Translations under genes and position numbers: made by a program
Notes under the pieces: generated by a model
Told to the model about the DNA's origin: nothing
The model's database searches: none
Seen by the model: the letters and a program-made list of their open reading frames with translations, nothing else
Assembly: GCA_022605405.1 (NCBI GenBank)
Contig: JABYQQ010000006.1
Span: forward strand, 1,364,001 to 1,428,000
Direction of reading: 5' to 3'
From: Earliella scabrosa
Lineage: Eukaryota; Basidiomycota; Agaricomycetes; Polyporales; Polyporaceae
Length of the DNA stretch: 64,000 nucleotides
Part shown: one piece after another, positions 1 to 11,848 of the stretch
How positions within the stretch are numbered: position 1 is the first letter of the stretch
How the letters are laid out: each line of letters begins with the position of its first letter

Positions 1-214
1 CCCGCAGTACATAATAACACTCGACCGACGCCGCGCGCGCGAACACACGCTGGTATGCCTTGGTCAGGCGGGTGTCATGCATGTGTCGAGAGGCCTGCAG
101 GACTTCGCTTATATAGCTGGATGTCCTCGGGAAGCGTTCCCTCTGCCCGTTGACTCCCTCCCCTGCCCTTCTAGTGGCCCCTCCGCTCGCGGTGTACCCA
201 GTGGAAGGATCAAA

Positions 215-2347
215 ATGGGCTTCAAAATAGGTCGACCTTCTGTCACAGTCGAGGTAATCCGCGATGGCGAAAAGACCCCAACGTCGACCCCCACCTCCGG
301 CAGGACGTCCCCAACCTTAAACCTGGACGACGGTATCGAGACGCGGTCGAAGGAGGCCGGAGCGTCGGCGACGCAACTGCCTGCACTCGAGACGTCGTCC
401 ATGCAAACGCCGGCCATGAAGCGCAAAGCGTGGCTGCAGTTCTCAGTGCTCTGTCTGTCTATCTATGTCTCCGGATGGAACGATGGCGCGCTGGGTCCTT
501 TGCTGCCTCGACTTCAAGATGTGTATCATGTGAGTATGTGCGCACTCCCACACTCCTCGTACTAATGGTCTTTCGATTGACAGGTTGGATACGCTGTGGT
601 TTCGCTCATCTTCATCGTCAGCTGCATTGTAAGTTGAGCTCACCATGCACGTTCAACTCGATCTGACCTAGGATTGTCCTCAGGGCTCCATTGTGGGGTC
701 ATGTACATACCTCTACCTCACCGATCGGTTCGGTTTCGGCACGGTATGTCCTTGATCTCTTAACTCGACTCGTGTCCATCGTCTAACTCTTTGGCTCCAG
801 GTCGTCGTTGTCGGTCAGTTTCTCTCACTAGGGTCTCGCGCGCGACGCTCGGACCGATCTATTTGTGCCGCACAGCATCCGGATCCCTTATGGTAGCATA
901 CTCTCTTGAAGCAGGCGCGGTGCCTTTCCCCGTCTTCGTTCTCGCGTACTTCTTCAACGGCTTCGGCACGGCATACTTGGTACGTCCATACCATCCTCAC
1001 CCCTATTCATGAGGGTGCGATGTTGGCTCATGTGAACACATCTCTGAACCTGAACCGTATGACAGAATGCAGGGTCGAATGCGTTCCTTGCGAGCATGAG
1101 CGTCGGCAATGCCTCCTCGCGAATGGGCGTATTGCACGCAGTATACGGTTCGTACTGCGCCGTCCACCTCCAGTGCCCTGCTTACGGTTGTGCTTTGGTA
1201 CCGTGTGTAGGCATGGGTGCAATGTCCTCCCCATTAGTCGCAACGCAGTTCGCCGAAATCCCACGCTGGTCCTTCGTCTACCTTACCCATCTCGGTATCT
1301 CCATGATTAATGGCCTGCTGCAAATTGCAGTGTTCAGGTTTAGAACCCAGGAAGGTATGTGCGCGTATGTCGACCGCTAGGGCTCGACTGTCATTTCATG
1401 ATGGACCGTTGACCTTGTCTTCCGACAGCATGCTTCCAAGAAATCGGTCTGCCGCCACCCGAGAAGGAAGCGGAAGGCTGGCTTGAGCGATACAAAAAGA
1501 TCTTCCGCCTTCGGACGGTCCACCTCATGGCGCTCTTCGCCTTCACATATGTCGGGCATGAGGTCACCGTTGGAAGTGAGTACGCTAGCCTCGAAACATT
1601 CGAGTCGGCGCTCATGTGTGCATTCTATTAGGCTGGATCGTCACGTACATTATCAGAGAACGGAATGGGGGTCCCAGCTCCGGCTATATCTCGTCCGGGT
1701 TCTTTGGTGGTGGGTATCAGTACTACTTCGTGGCTGCTTCAAGACTTTGATCTGATACGGACACAACAGGGCTTATGCTGGGGCGTGTCGCCCTGCTCTG
1801 GTTCAGTAAACTGGTACGTATACGACCAACAATTGGTCGAGTTCCTGCTGATGGCTTGACAGATCGGCGAGCGCCGTGTCGTCTTCGTCTACATTTTTGC
1901 TGTTATCAGGTTAGTAGCTTTTACTCTCCACATGACGACCAAGTCAGGTTGACAAGTCCTTGTGTAGCCTAGAACTCGTAGTATGGTTCGTGCCCAACCT
2001 CTATGCAGGGGCAGTCGCCGTCTCCTTCGTCGGCTTCTTCCTCGGACCAATCTATCCAATTCTCATGAACCACGCTGGACGTGTAATCCCTCCCGACCTC
2101 ATCTCCGGAGCGATTGGATGGGTGGCAAGCTGGGGCGCGGCCGGTGCCGCCGTCTTCCCATTCATCACTGGCGCGATCGCCTCAAAAGCCGGGATCGGTA
2201 GTCTTCAGCCCGTGTAGGTTTGCTCTCTTGATCCCTGTTCGACACAGCTTAGGCTGAATACGACGATGTTCTAGGTTGATCGGGATGATGGTTCTCTTGC
2301 TTATTGTCTGGATATGTGTCCCTGCAAGCCGGGTGCGCACGGTCTGA
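215..2347 (+). CDS. MFS transporter, copy A of an inverted pair
   Basis: Predicted plasma- or organelle-membrane transporter of the major facilitator superfamily; substrate not predictable. About ten short introns join into one intact frame. Exon 1 (215-529) has a polar, Ser/Thr-rich N-terminus and then the family-like motif GWNDGALGPLLPRLQ at the first membrane segment. Later exons give further hydrophobic helices, for example WSFVYLTHLGISMINGLL, and a C-terminal block with FLGPIYPILMNHAG. The last exon ends with a hydrophobic helix and TGA at 2345-2347. The ATG at 215 was chosen because it follows a CAAA context and leads straight into the exon; an upstream in-frame ATG at 77 is possible. 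A paralogue lies on the other strand at 24739-26826 with introns at matching positions, for example just after the LLPRLQ helix and at the LQP codons. Superfamily call is firm; specificity is unknown. Confidence 0.9.
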
Positions 2348-4900
2348 GGAGCAGGTTCCAAAGAGACACAAATGGTAAGGCGTATATCTTACTCGTGTCT
2401 TCAGCTTGGTCCTCATGCATTCATCTGCAGCTCAAATGCTCAATCAACATCCTCATGGTCTTGACGACTCGCATGCTGTTATCATCTCACGACACATAGA
2501 CGCATCACATTCCGCGCACGACTAGACATGACATGAACTCTTAGACAATCCACGCACATTCTCCAATAGATGTATTCCTCAGTGATTCACAAGGTGTGAT
2601 ACATTACCTGCCTGGATGTTGTCTGGTACGTCATAAGGTGGAAGGCATGGGAGATACTGACCTACTACTACCTACATTCGAGTCGAAGAGCTCAGGCTGT
2701 ACTACCCTGCGGTACTTGATTTCCTTGAACAGGCATGCCAAGCCTGGTGAGCCTATCCCCGAGTCATGCGACGAGGCGATCGAATGGGTGCTGGCTGACA
2801 TGCATGTACGTACGTGGATGCAAGACCAGGGAAGACTCTCTCATCTCCATACTTCAAGTGGCGCCCATCACCTCTCGCCCGATTCTCGATCGCTTGTTGC
2901 GCGATCAAAATAGCCAAACATCTCAATATGGCATAGCGCCGCATCTAAGTAGAGGCAAAGCCCAATCTCCAGTTCGTTCCTGTTCTATCCGAAGCCTCGA
3001 CGTTCAACGTCGTGCACAAGCTTTAACCTGACCGCCAAACCGCCAACTCAAGTGGCGCCGCCGCCGCTAGAGGGGCACGCACACGTAAGTGCAAGGATTC
3101 CGGGAATGTAGAGACGTCAATTCACGATGTCACAGGTCTCCGGTGTAACCTAGCATGTAGCGACCCAGAATGCCGACCCGGCGGACATGGGTGACGTGTT
3201 CGTGGTTAGATGAAGGGAAAGCTGCTCGCGCATACGAGATGCCCAGCCCGTCTCTGGCGACACCGCATAGACAGTCTTTCGTAAGACGGCCGCAGGATAC
3301 AAGCATTTGGCGCACCGCGCAGCCCGGCATTCGGTATGTAGTGCTTGCATTCAAGTTGATCCTTGATACTATTGAAATGCGTATTTATGGTGACACGGTT
3401 AGCATTCATGCAGGTTTCGCGGCAAGCGGCGAGAATTGCCAGTCACCAAAATCACTCCACGAGACGGACTCGGATCCCGTTTGACTACTGAGCCCACTTT
3501 CGAGTCGCTCGGGCTCCGAGAGGCCGCCAGACCCAGCCGTGCCTGACAATTGCGCGCTGACGGATGGGTGATCTCAAGCTGAATCCGTGCGCTCCGTCCC
3601 GAGACCTGCGCAACCCTGAACGGGTGACGCGCATACAACTTCGCGCCATGCTGACACCCGAAACATCCCTCGAGATCACCGCGTGTGGAACCCACCGCGG
3701 GCGCGCTGTGACAATCACCACCGGAGTGCACAACTCACGGACTGGGAATGGACTATCCGCGCCGCGGCGGTGCGCGTGGGCTGGCCGACCTCGCGAATCG
3801 CCATGGCTTGTGAAGTGGGTGGGACTCGGCGGATGCTCAATTAACACGCCCGCGCTGTGCGAACTTCGACGAACTCATCCGACACTCCTCCATGCGAAGC
3901 CCGGGACATCGGAGGGTTCCAACGCGATCTACGTGGCAAATGCGGCCGCCATCGCAGGGTGCACCAGCCAAGTCACCGTACCACCTGGACGCGCGCACCG
4001 TGATTGTCGAGTCCAGCCAGGGCAGACTGTCTCCCCGCCGCATCGCGCGATTGGCCGGTCCCGGCGAGGGCTTGAAGATGACAGTTGGAACGTTCCGTTC
4101 TTCCTTCAAGTCTTCCTGCGGGGAACATACGAGCAGGATGAGCGTGATGCATTGATGGCTGAACTCCTCGGACCACCCCAAGTAGAACCCTCCGACCACA
4201 GCCCGAGGCGAGGCGAGGCGAGGCAAGGCGGGGCGAATGGCGTCAAGCCCGAAGGATCCGGATGCGACACGAGCTTCCGAATCACCCCGCTTGAAGTCTA
4301 CGCAGTCTGGCAGACACACCCCGTCGACGCATGCCAGATCTAGCAGAACGCCTGAGACAGATCACAGATTACGCCCGGGTATATCCTATTCTCTACACCC
4401 CAATTGCAAGTAAGTAGTACTTCTCCGTATGTATACGTACGTCCCAAAAGCAAAACAGCGAGAGAACCTGGAACTTGACAACTGAACAGCGTCCGAATGT
4501 CTGTGTGCGAGTATGTTCTAAGTGTGTGTGTGCGCGTATGGATGGTGGTGGATGGTGGGAGGTGGATGGTGGATGGTAGATGGTCGAGTATGTGCGAGTA
4601 CGTGTGCCATATGGTGGAGCGTCCGAGAGCGCGAGCGAGCGGCGGGCGGGGAAAGAGCGACGACGATATGAACGACAGTGAGTGGATGTAAACGAATGCG
4701 AGAGTCGGTTGCCCTGTGCGCGTGGGGTAGATGGGACAGGCCAAGCAGAAGAGGACACGGGAAAATCCGCAGCGAGAGGGCGACGGCGCAACGGGACCAC
4801 ACGCACATTCAGCGTACGTACGTACACCAAGTAACCAGACCCATGTGCACATGGGACGGACGCCACGACGGACGGACGGTGAGTTGCGGGATTGAATGGT
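2348..4900. other. Intergenic, no supported gene
   Basis: 3' flank of MFS A and GC-rich spacer. Long open frames on both strands at 3.5-4.3 kb overlap each other and show no recognisable motif or intron-bounded structure, so they are treated as chance. A low-complexity tract of repeated TGGATGG-like words lies at about 4535-4590, and a short GTACGTAC run near 4815. Confidence 0.5.
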
Positions 4901-5263
4901 TCAGCGTCGTGCGTAGTCATGGAGCAGTTGCGAGGGCGAGATGGACCGATGGCGATCAGAGGTTCCGCGCAGTCGACCGGGGATTTGTCGAACGCGCGGT
5001 GGGGTGGGTGTGGGAGGGTACCATGGGATGGGATGTGCGCAAATCGGGAGATCCGGCATCCAGATCGTCGCGGGGAGCGTGGCGTGGCGTTGGGTTGGGT
5101 TGATTGCGAGCGTGCGTTGACGGCCCAGGTTGACGGTGACGTTGTTATTGAGGTACCGGTGGCGCATTGGCAAATCCATACCGCGACGCGTCGAGACGTC
5201 GGCAGATTCGAGATCACCGTTGGGCGAGCGAGGTTCATGGGAGCGCGTCGAACGTCGAAACAT
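4901..5263 (-). CDS. Hypothetical 120-aa protein with a strong promoter
   Basis: Not recognised. A single-exon frame starts at ATG 5263 (minus strand) and ends at a stop at 4901. The protein is basic and Pro/Arg-rich, without signal peptide or membrane helix; it includes the phrases HRYLNNNVTVNLGRQRTL and IPWYPPTPTPP. The main argument for a real gene is its 5' region. On the minus strand a TATAAAAAG box (5387-5395) is followed by a long CT-rich tract and then the ATG about 125 bp downstream, the classic layout of well-expressed basidiomycete genes. It sits between the 3' ends of MFS A and the 7-helix gene A. It could alternatively be the first exon of a longer spliced gene or a non-coding transcript. 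Confidence 0.4.
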   Translation of the reverse strand: MFRRSTRSHEPRSPNGDLESADVSTRRGMDLPMRHRYLNNNVTVNLGRQRTLAINPTQRHATLPATIWMPDLPICAHPIPWYPPTPTPPRVRQIPGRLRGTSDRHRSISPSQLLHDYARR

Positions 5264-5386
5264 TGAAAGTTGAGGTGGGGCGACACGAGAAGGAAAAAAA
5301 CCAAAAACAGAACCCTTCTCAGCACGACCGTTCTCACACGCACGCAAGCAGAGGAAAAGAGAGAGAGAGAGGGAAAACCAAGCGCA

Positions 5387-5395
5387 CTTTTTATA
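5387..5395 (-). promoter_or_regulatory. TATA box of the 4901-5263 gene
   Basis: TATAAAAAG on the minus strand, followed by a CT-rich leader (including a run of CT dinucleotides at about 5359-5375) and an ATG roughly 125 bp downstream. Confidence 0.5.
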
Positions 5396-5930
5396 CAGCA
5401 AAGCAACGGCTAGCGGCAGTAGCAATGTACAACGATGAGCGAGTGGAATGATGCGAGTGAATGCAGTAATGGGTTGTTCCGACTTTGTTCTTTGTTCTTT
5501 CAATTTCTTGTGTATTTCGACAACGACTTCTCTTTTGGGGTCCCTGGGTCGCCGGCGCGGGAGGAAGGTGAGTTCGGATAGGGAGGAAAACGAGGAGGCG
5601 CGGGTGGTCATGAGAGCAGCGGGAGGAGGAGGTCCCAGCGAGGCGAGGAGCGGGGGGGGTGTGATGTACATGTCTTCTCCGGAGGGGGCGCACCGAGCAA
5701 GGAAAGCACTGGGTGAACGAGGTATAAGGTGTGTATGGTATGGGCAAGCGCGCGTTCTGAAAGGTATGCGAAGCTGCAAGGGTCTAATAACGGAGGAACC
5801 AGAGAGAACCAAGCTATGTGCGCCCGCCGCGCCCGTCTGATCTGCATAGGCATCCCGCGACTCGGACGCGCGGCTCGAGGTCGAACGAGCGAACTCCCCA
5901 GTGGGAGAGCTCGGAGACAGCGTAGCCAAT

Positions 5931-7594
5931 CTAGTATGGTGGCCGCTTGAACTCGGCAGAGATCTCTGCGTCGCCTGTCTCGGGGTCGGGGAGGCGCGTC
6001 TTCTGCGCGATATCCTCGGAGTTGTAGTCCGAGAGATGGTCCTCGTCCGCGACGGTGAACGTCTGCATCTGTTGAAGTGCACAGTGTTAGCTTATGACAT
6101 GGGTCGATCAGATCGGAGGGAGAACTCACCTGGACGTGAACGCCGCCAGTGCCCTTGATCGTGCCGTGGTGTGTCATCGGGACGTTCGTAGTTCGGCTCC
6201 CGATGGGTGCTGCGCGGAAGCTCGCACCAGTGCTCGAGCTAATGATCGACCCCTCAATGACAATTCAGTGAACAAGTGGGCAGAATAACTGACAAGACCT
6301 CAGGTCCCTTCTGGGAGAAGTTGGTAAGACGGCGCACTGCGCGGCAGGCGACGATCTGCGCGACAAGTCAACAAATTGGCAACATATAGGAAACGCGGGG
6401 AAAGACATACCGTGGAGAATATGGCAGCAGGAACGTTGAAGATAACGCTCATGATCGCGTTGAGGTTCAACAGGATGAAGACAACAGCGAGCAGGTTCGA
6501 GAAGAACCTGTGGGAACACGCATACAGTCAGTATGCGCGACTCTTTGCGAGGGCGAGGCTGAACGTACGCGATGAAGAAGTACACGAGACCGTCCTTGAA
6601 GAGGAGGGTCATGAGCTGGGAGCGTCCACCCTTTACACCGATGACGAGCTTGTACATGCTCATGAGCAGGATGACGAGATCGAAGCACATGGAGTAGATG
6701 AACGTCGCGGCGAGAATGGTGTTGTTGGTGTTGACGACCACGCATCCTGCCATAGGATCCCATGATGCCTGGACGAGCACACCTGAAACGTACAATCAGC
6801 CTCTCTCCGAGTCCAACAGCGCCACAAATGCAGTGCACTCACCCTGAAGAATGAGCGACCAGTGTCCGAGGATGATGATCACAATTGGCACAACGACACG
6901 CTTGTCGTGCGACCAGAGGGCCATTCTGCATTGTGTCCATCAGCAGCGAAGGAGAGGAAGGTAAAACGGTCACCTACGTTCGGATGGACAGGTTAATGCT
7001 AGCCAGACCGGAGGCCGACTGGCCGAGGATCTGGTTGAAGGTGTACAACGCTTGACAGTCGACCTCGCTGCAAGGGTATCCAGGATTACATTAGTACGAG
7101 CGCATAGGCCACCCAAAGTCGTCGAAACATACGTTCTCACGTTGAGGGCGATCATACTGCGAAATTGGGCGTTAGATCAGGGAGAGGAGGTTAACCGCCC
7201 GGAGACTTACATGCCGACCATCGTGAAGAGCAGGCAGTACCTGTTCAGGAAGTAGAAGATCTGGGATGCGCATCAGCGAATGCGCGCGAGCTAATCATGA
7301 TGGACAGCTCACAGCGGGATAGTGGAACCGCTTCTTGCCAGTGATGAAGGCCCATTCGAAGTCGAGCGAGGTGACCCATTCCCAGCTGAGGAATAGACGC
7401 GTTAAACGCGCCGGCTAAGGGACAGAAGACGCCTTGCATGGACTCACAAGTACAAGCCGGCCAACGCGTGCATGAACTTCAGGAAGACAGCTAGGAAACG
7501 AGGCTCGGAGGATCAGGACTGAGACGTCGAAGGGGAGGGAAGGAGACGCACTGCCGTCGAGGGCAAGCTCTTCTGGGGACTGCCAGTCGACCAT
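5931..7594 (-). CDS. Seven-helix membrane protein, copy A
   Basis: Integral membrane protein of a multi-helix family common in Agaricomycetes; function unknown. The start ATG at 7594 begins MVDWQSPEELALDGS, closely matching the start of copy B (MVQWQSPSEIAKDG). Exons separated by short introns encode a helix with LYLWEW, a helix with IFYFLNRYCLLF, the motif DCQALYTFNQILGQ, ASGLASINLSIRT, and then NTNNTILAATFIYSMCFD. The last exon is a polar cytoplasmic tail rich in Asp and Glu ending KRPPY, with TAG at 5931-5933. The conserved Cys before QALYT is shared with copy B. The gene lies divergent from the P450 at 9043. Receptor-like or scaffold roles are possible, but nothing in the sequence decides. 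Confidence 0.85.
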
Positions 7595-9042
7595 GGTGAC
7601 GAAGGGAGCTGGGGGAGAGGATGCGGCGGAGGGGAAGGAGACAGGTGAGGCGACCCGGGAGAGAAGGGAGGGCACTGGGGGCCATGCAGAGTCGGGCGGG
7701 GGATATTAAGCGGAACGGGGTGCAGAGCCAAAGGGCCGAGACGGTGGACAGTGGCCACCTCTTCCTCGCATCTGCTCTCAGCGAAGCTCGACGGGAAGAT
7801 CAGAAACGTCTCTTCCTCTCCCACGCACACGCGACGTGCGCTCACCGCCGGACGTGCTGTCATCCACCCCGAGAAGCAGAGGAGGAAGACGCCATGGCCA
7901 TAAGTGGCCACTCCTTTCAGCCTCACGGACGCCCACCGCGCCCTCGCCAATCTCCCCGCCGTGTGCTGCGTCCCTCCCAACCGCTGCCACGACTGATGCG
8001 AGCGCAATTCCGTCCCGCCTGGCCTGGCCTCCATCGGAGCCGCGCATCTGCAAGGATGAAGAGTAAACGTTGAGTGGCAACGGAGTACAAGGGCGCCCGC
8101 GACGTTAGTCCATTCTCATCCAGGCGTTTGTGCTTGTTGGAGGCAGCAGCCCACGCCACGACTCCGCCGCCCCGCTGATCGCCGGACCCAGCCCCGATGC
8201 GCCCCTCCTGCCTGATGCGGCATCGGGGAACGAATTTCATTTTGCGTTGGCAAGCGTTCACTTTGCGTTTACAGCATACGCTTATCGGGAGGCTTATCGG
8301 CACTTGTGCAAATTAAACGGCGAGGGCGCCTGGGCTGTAGCGAGGGCCCTTCACAGAAGCGTCGTCGCGGGCCCTGACCGTCCTGCGGCTTCAAGATGTG
8401 CCCGCGGGCGAGGGCGTACATACGTGAGACGATTCGCGATGTGCTGTCGCCGCTGTCCGGGCACGCGAGACAGCGAGAGCTTCTCCGATCCGCCGTAAGC
8501 ACCGCGCCTTTGGCCTCCGCGCGACGCTCTGTCTGCCTATGGTCATACTGTACCATTTCGACCCATTCTTCGTGTCACGCGTCCCAAGGGGGTCTGAAGG
8601 TGAATAATAAGAGGTCCGTCACGCGTCCCAAGGCCCTCTGAATGTCTTCGCAGCTAAGTGTCACGCGCGCTTATACGGCGCTTAGGGCGTTTTGGCAGGG
8701 GGTGGCAAGCCACTGAAGAGAATGTTACGTTTTGTCCCATGGTCACAGGGAGGTCGCCGAGCATGAATATTCAGAATTTTGGTGTCACATGTCCCACCCC
8801 ATGAATAATGGGTCGAAATGGTACAGTATCAGTCCGAGCCTCCTTCGCGCCCTCCCGCTAATACTTTCGCGTCCTCTTTCCTTCCATCACACTCCCTCTC
8901 TCTTTCTCAACATATCCAATCCCCCGCGCCAGCAATTGGGTCGCACACTCACGCTCCTTCTCTCCCCTCTCTCTACATCCTCCTTCCCTCACTTCCCCCA
9001 CAAACCCTCTTCGTCTCCCTCGACATCATCGCGCACACCAAC
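7595..9042. other. Divergent intergenic region between 7-helix A and P450
   Basis: Shared 5' region of two divergent genes. No additional gene is supported. It contains a duplicated ACGCGT-bearing element at 8574-8633 (listed separately) and a CT-rich leader at about 8870-9040 just before the P450 start. Confidence 0.5.
8574..8667 (+). promoter_or_regulatory. Direct repeats carrying ACGCGT (MluI-box-like)
   Basis: The 16-mer GTCACGCGTCCCAAGG occurs at 8574-8589 and again at 8618-8633, 44 bp apart, each followed by a TCTGAA-like word. A partial third copy, GTGTCACGCG, lies at 8658-8667. Both full copies contain ACGCGT, the core of the MluI cell-cycle box bound by MBF-type factors in other fungi. 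They lie about 400-470 bp upstream of the P450 start. Confidence 0.35.
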
Positions 9043-11848
9043 ATGGCAGCCCACCTGCTCTCCTCTCCGCCCGCCTTCCTTCTCTCCGTTGCCGCTCTCC
9101 TCTACATCCTTCGCTGGCTCTCCGACAGAAAGCGCTACGACCTCTCCCGCATTCCCAGCGCCGTGAGTCTTACGCGATCCAGCGCGTCCGATCGCGACTA
9201 CCTGCACGCGGCACGTACTGACACCCATCGTTCATTTCAATGCCTTCTGCTGTCTCTTGGCATTGGCTTTTCTCTAGCCTCGCGACATCGCCCATTGGCT
9301 CTGGGGCCACGAGCTCCTCACCTTCGAAGCCCAGGCAACAGAAACCTACACAAAGTGGTCCGCGCTATGTGGCCCCTTCTTCCGCGTCAAGGGCGCGCTC
9401 TTCCACCCAGACATCGTAAGCACCCGCGTCCTACCTCCGCACGTCCGTCCGTCCGTCCGCCCCACTCTGGCACTGGCAGCTCCGTGCAGAGAGGATCTGA
9501 CGCACGGCGTTCTGTTGTCGTCCTCCGCGAGCCTCTTTCCGCCGCTGACAACCTTCTCTCTCCTCTTCCAACAGATCGTGGCGGCCGACCACGGAGCCGT
9601 CCACCACATCTTCCAGAACGTCGACGATTACGGTCAGTTCCCTTCTCCCTTCTCCCATCTGCCAGCTCGAGCGGACTTCGCTGCTCCGTGCGGCCGCGTC
9701 AGACGTCCAGTCTCCGGAGAGGACTGAGTTTGAAGGACTTTGCGGAGCCCGACGCCGAGCGCTCCTCGCTCGTCGCTCCCGAGCCGCAGGACAGCTTCAA
9801 TGGAATCGCGTCTCCGGCAGCAATCCGTCTGCTCGACTGGACAGAATTTCCTCCAGCGGCTTGTGGCTCTGTACCGTAAACCTCAGGCACTGACGCGCAA
9901 ATTTTTTTTCCTCTCCCGCTTGCAGTGAAGTCGCCCGCGTTCAGGCCCCCCGTCGCGAACGTCCTGGGCAAAGGCCTCGTGTGGGCCGAGGGCGACGACC
10001 ACAAGACGCAGCGCCGCATCATTGCTCCCGCATTCTCGTAAGTCGTCTGTCCATGTATAGTTGACAGGCGCACGGGGCAGCGTGCTCCTTACGTTGTGCG
10101 CGCCGCCACGTTGCCCCCGATTTCTCTTTCCTACCCCCCTACGTCCCGCTTCGCACATGCATTTGCTATGCGAGAAGTCGGGCGTTCGGCGAGGCTCCCA
10201 CCTTCCCGGAGGATGCGCCGCTCCGACCTCGCTTCACGCTTCACCGTGTGCTGGACGGGACGGCGGTGGGAGAGGGAACGGTTTTTGAATGCGAGGCACG
10301 CCGCACGAGTGGGACATCGCGCGACGTCATGCTCACTTCTCTTTCTCCGCCCAGGTCGGAGGCCATCAAGGGCATGGCGGACGATATTTCTGAGTGCTCA
10401 GAAAAGGCAAGTCGGTTTCCTTATTTGGGCCGGTTAGCACAAGCGCTGATGGTCTTCACTGTTCGGCGCCCGGCCCTCGACGTTGTGCAGCTGGAGAGCA
10501 GACTCACGAACCACGTACTCTCCGCTGGCGGTGCGGCGACGGTGAACATGATCGAGTACGCCTCGACGTGCACGTGAGTCTTCCCCTCCCCTCGGTGGTT
10601 TACTCCCGGGCCGCAGGTTCGCTGACTATGAGTATGACTGGCACCAGGCTCGACATCATCGGCCGCGTCGCGTTCGGGCACGACTTCCGCGCGGGGCAGA
10701 GCGTGGAGGCGAAGGAGATCCACACGTCCTGGACGGGGCACGTCAACACGGGGCTCGGGTTCGGCGGCTTCGTCGCGATGCTCGTCATGCGCGCCGTGCC
10801 CTTCATCACGCTCCTCCTCACCAAGCTCCCCGTCGAGGCGATCCGCGCGGGCGGCCGCATCCGCGAGATCACGACGAAGCTCTCCATGCGCCTCATCGAG
10901 TCTGGCACGGTCAACGAGAGGGGGCGCGATATCATGAGCATACTTATGAAGGCGGAGCGCGATGCCGCTTCTGCCGCTGCCGCTGGGTCTGAGAAGGGCA
11001 CGAAGCGCCTCGGGCTGACGTCGCAGCAGATTGTGGATAACGTGAGTGGCGGTGGCAATCTTGTTTTGTGTTGTGTTGGGCGAGGGACGTGCTGACGGGT
11101 GAGGAATTGGGGGGTAGGTCAACACGTTCATCATGGTCGGCCACGAGACGACGGCGGGCTCCCTCAGCTTCACGCTCCTCGAGCTCGCGCGCAGGCCCGA
11201 GATCCAGCAGCGCCTCCGCGAGGAGATCCGCCAGGTCGGGCGCGACCTCAGCTACGAGGACATCCAACGGCTCGAGTTCCTCGACGCCGTCGTCAAGGAA
11301 GGGTGCGTCCCTCCCCTCCTCTCTTGCACTCAACCCCCCGAGCTCACGCTCCCGCTCTCCCTTCCCTCTGCAGCCTCCGCCTGCACCCCGCCTCCCCGCA
11401 AACCGAGCGCGTCGCGCTGCGCGACGACGTCATCCCGCTCAGCCAGCCCATCACGACCCCCTCCGGCGAGACGCTCACGTCCGTCCGCATCAAAGCCGGA
11501 CAGGTCTTCCACATCCCCTTCACGACCATGCACGTCAACCCCTCCGTCTGGGGCCCGTCCGCCTCCACCTTCGACCCCGCGCGCTGGCTCACGCCGGGGG
11601 GCGTGCCGCCCCCCAGCGCGCTCCCGCACGGGTGGAGCGGGCTCGTGACGTTCTGCGACGGGCCGCGGAACTGCATTGGGTACAGGCTCGCGATTTTCGA
11701 GTTCAAGGTTATTCTTGCGACGTTGGTGAGGAGCTTGGAGTTCCATGAGACGACGGCGGTGGTGAGGGAGAAGATCTCGCCGACGCTGCAGCCGGTTGTG
11801 GATGGGCGCGGGGGGCTGTTGCCGTTGCATGTTACGCTTGCGCCGTGA
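9043..11848 (+). CDS. Cytochrome P450 monooxygenase
   Basis: Heme-thiolate monooxygenase, presumably ER-anchored and using a P450 reductase; substrate unknown. ATG 9043 starts a hydrophobic N-terminal anchor (FLLSVAALLYILRWL). Short introns separate the following exons. The P450 signatures appear in order: helix C region with WAEGDDHKTQRRIIAPAFS; I-helix motif GHETTAGSL; the K-helix ExxR as EGLRLHP, formed across an intron; FDPARW in the PERF-like region; and the heme loop FCDGPRNCIG with the Cys ligand. TGA is at 11846-11848. All key residues are present, so the enzyme is probably functional. It lies between the two arms of the inverted duplication and has no mirror copy. Basidiomycete family assignment (CYP number) needs alignment. 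Confidence 0.93.

Noticed and set aside
3564..4343. 259-codon plus-strand open frame (with an overlapping minus-strand frame)
   Set aside because: Low-complexity GC-rich composition, equally open on the opposite strand, no motif, no splice pattern and no promoter.
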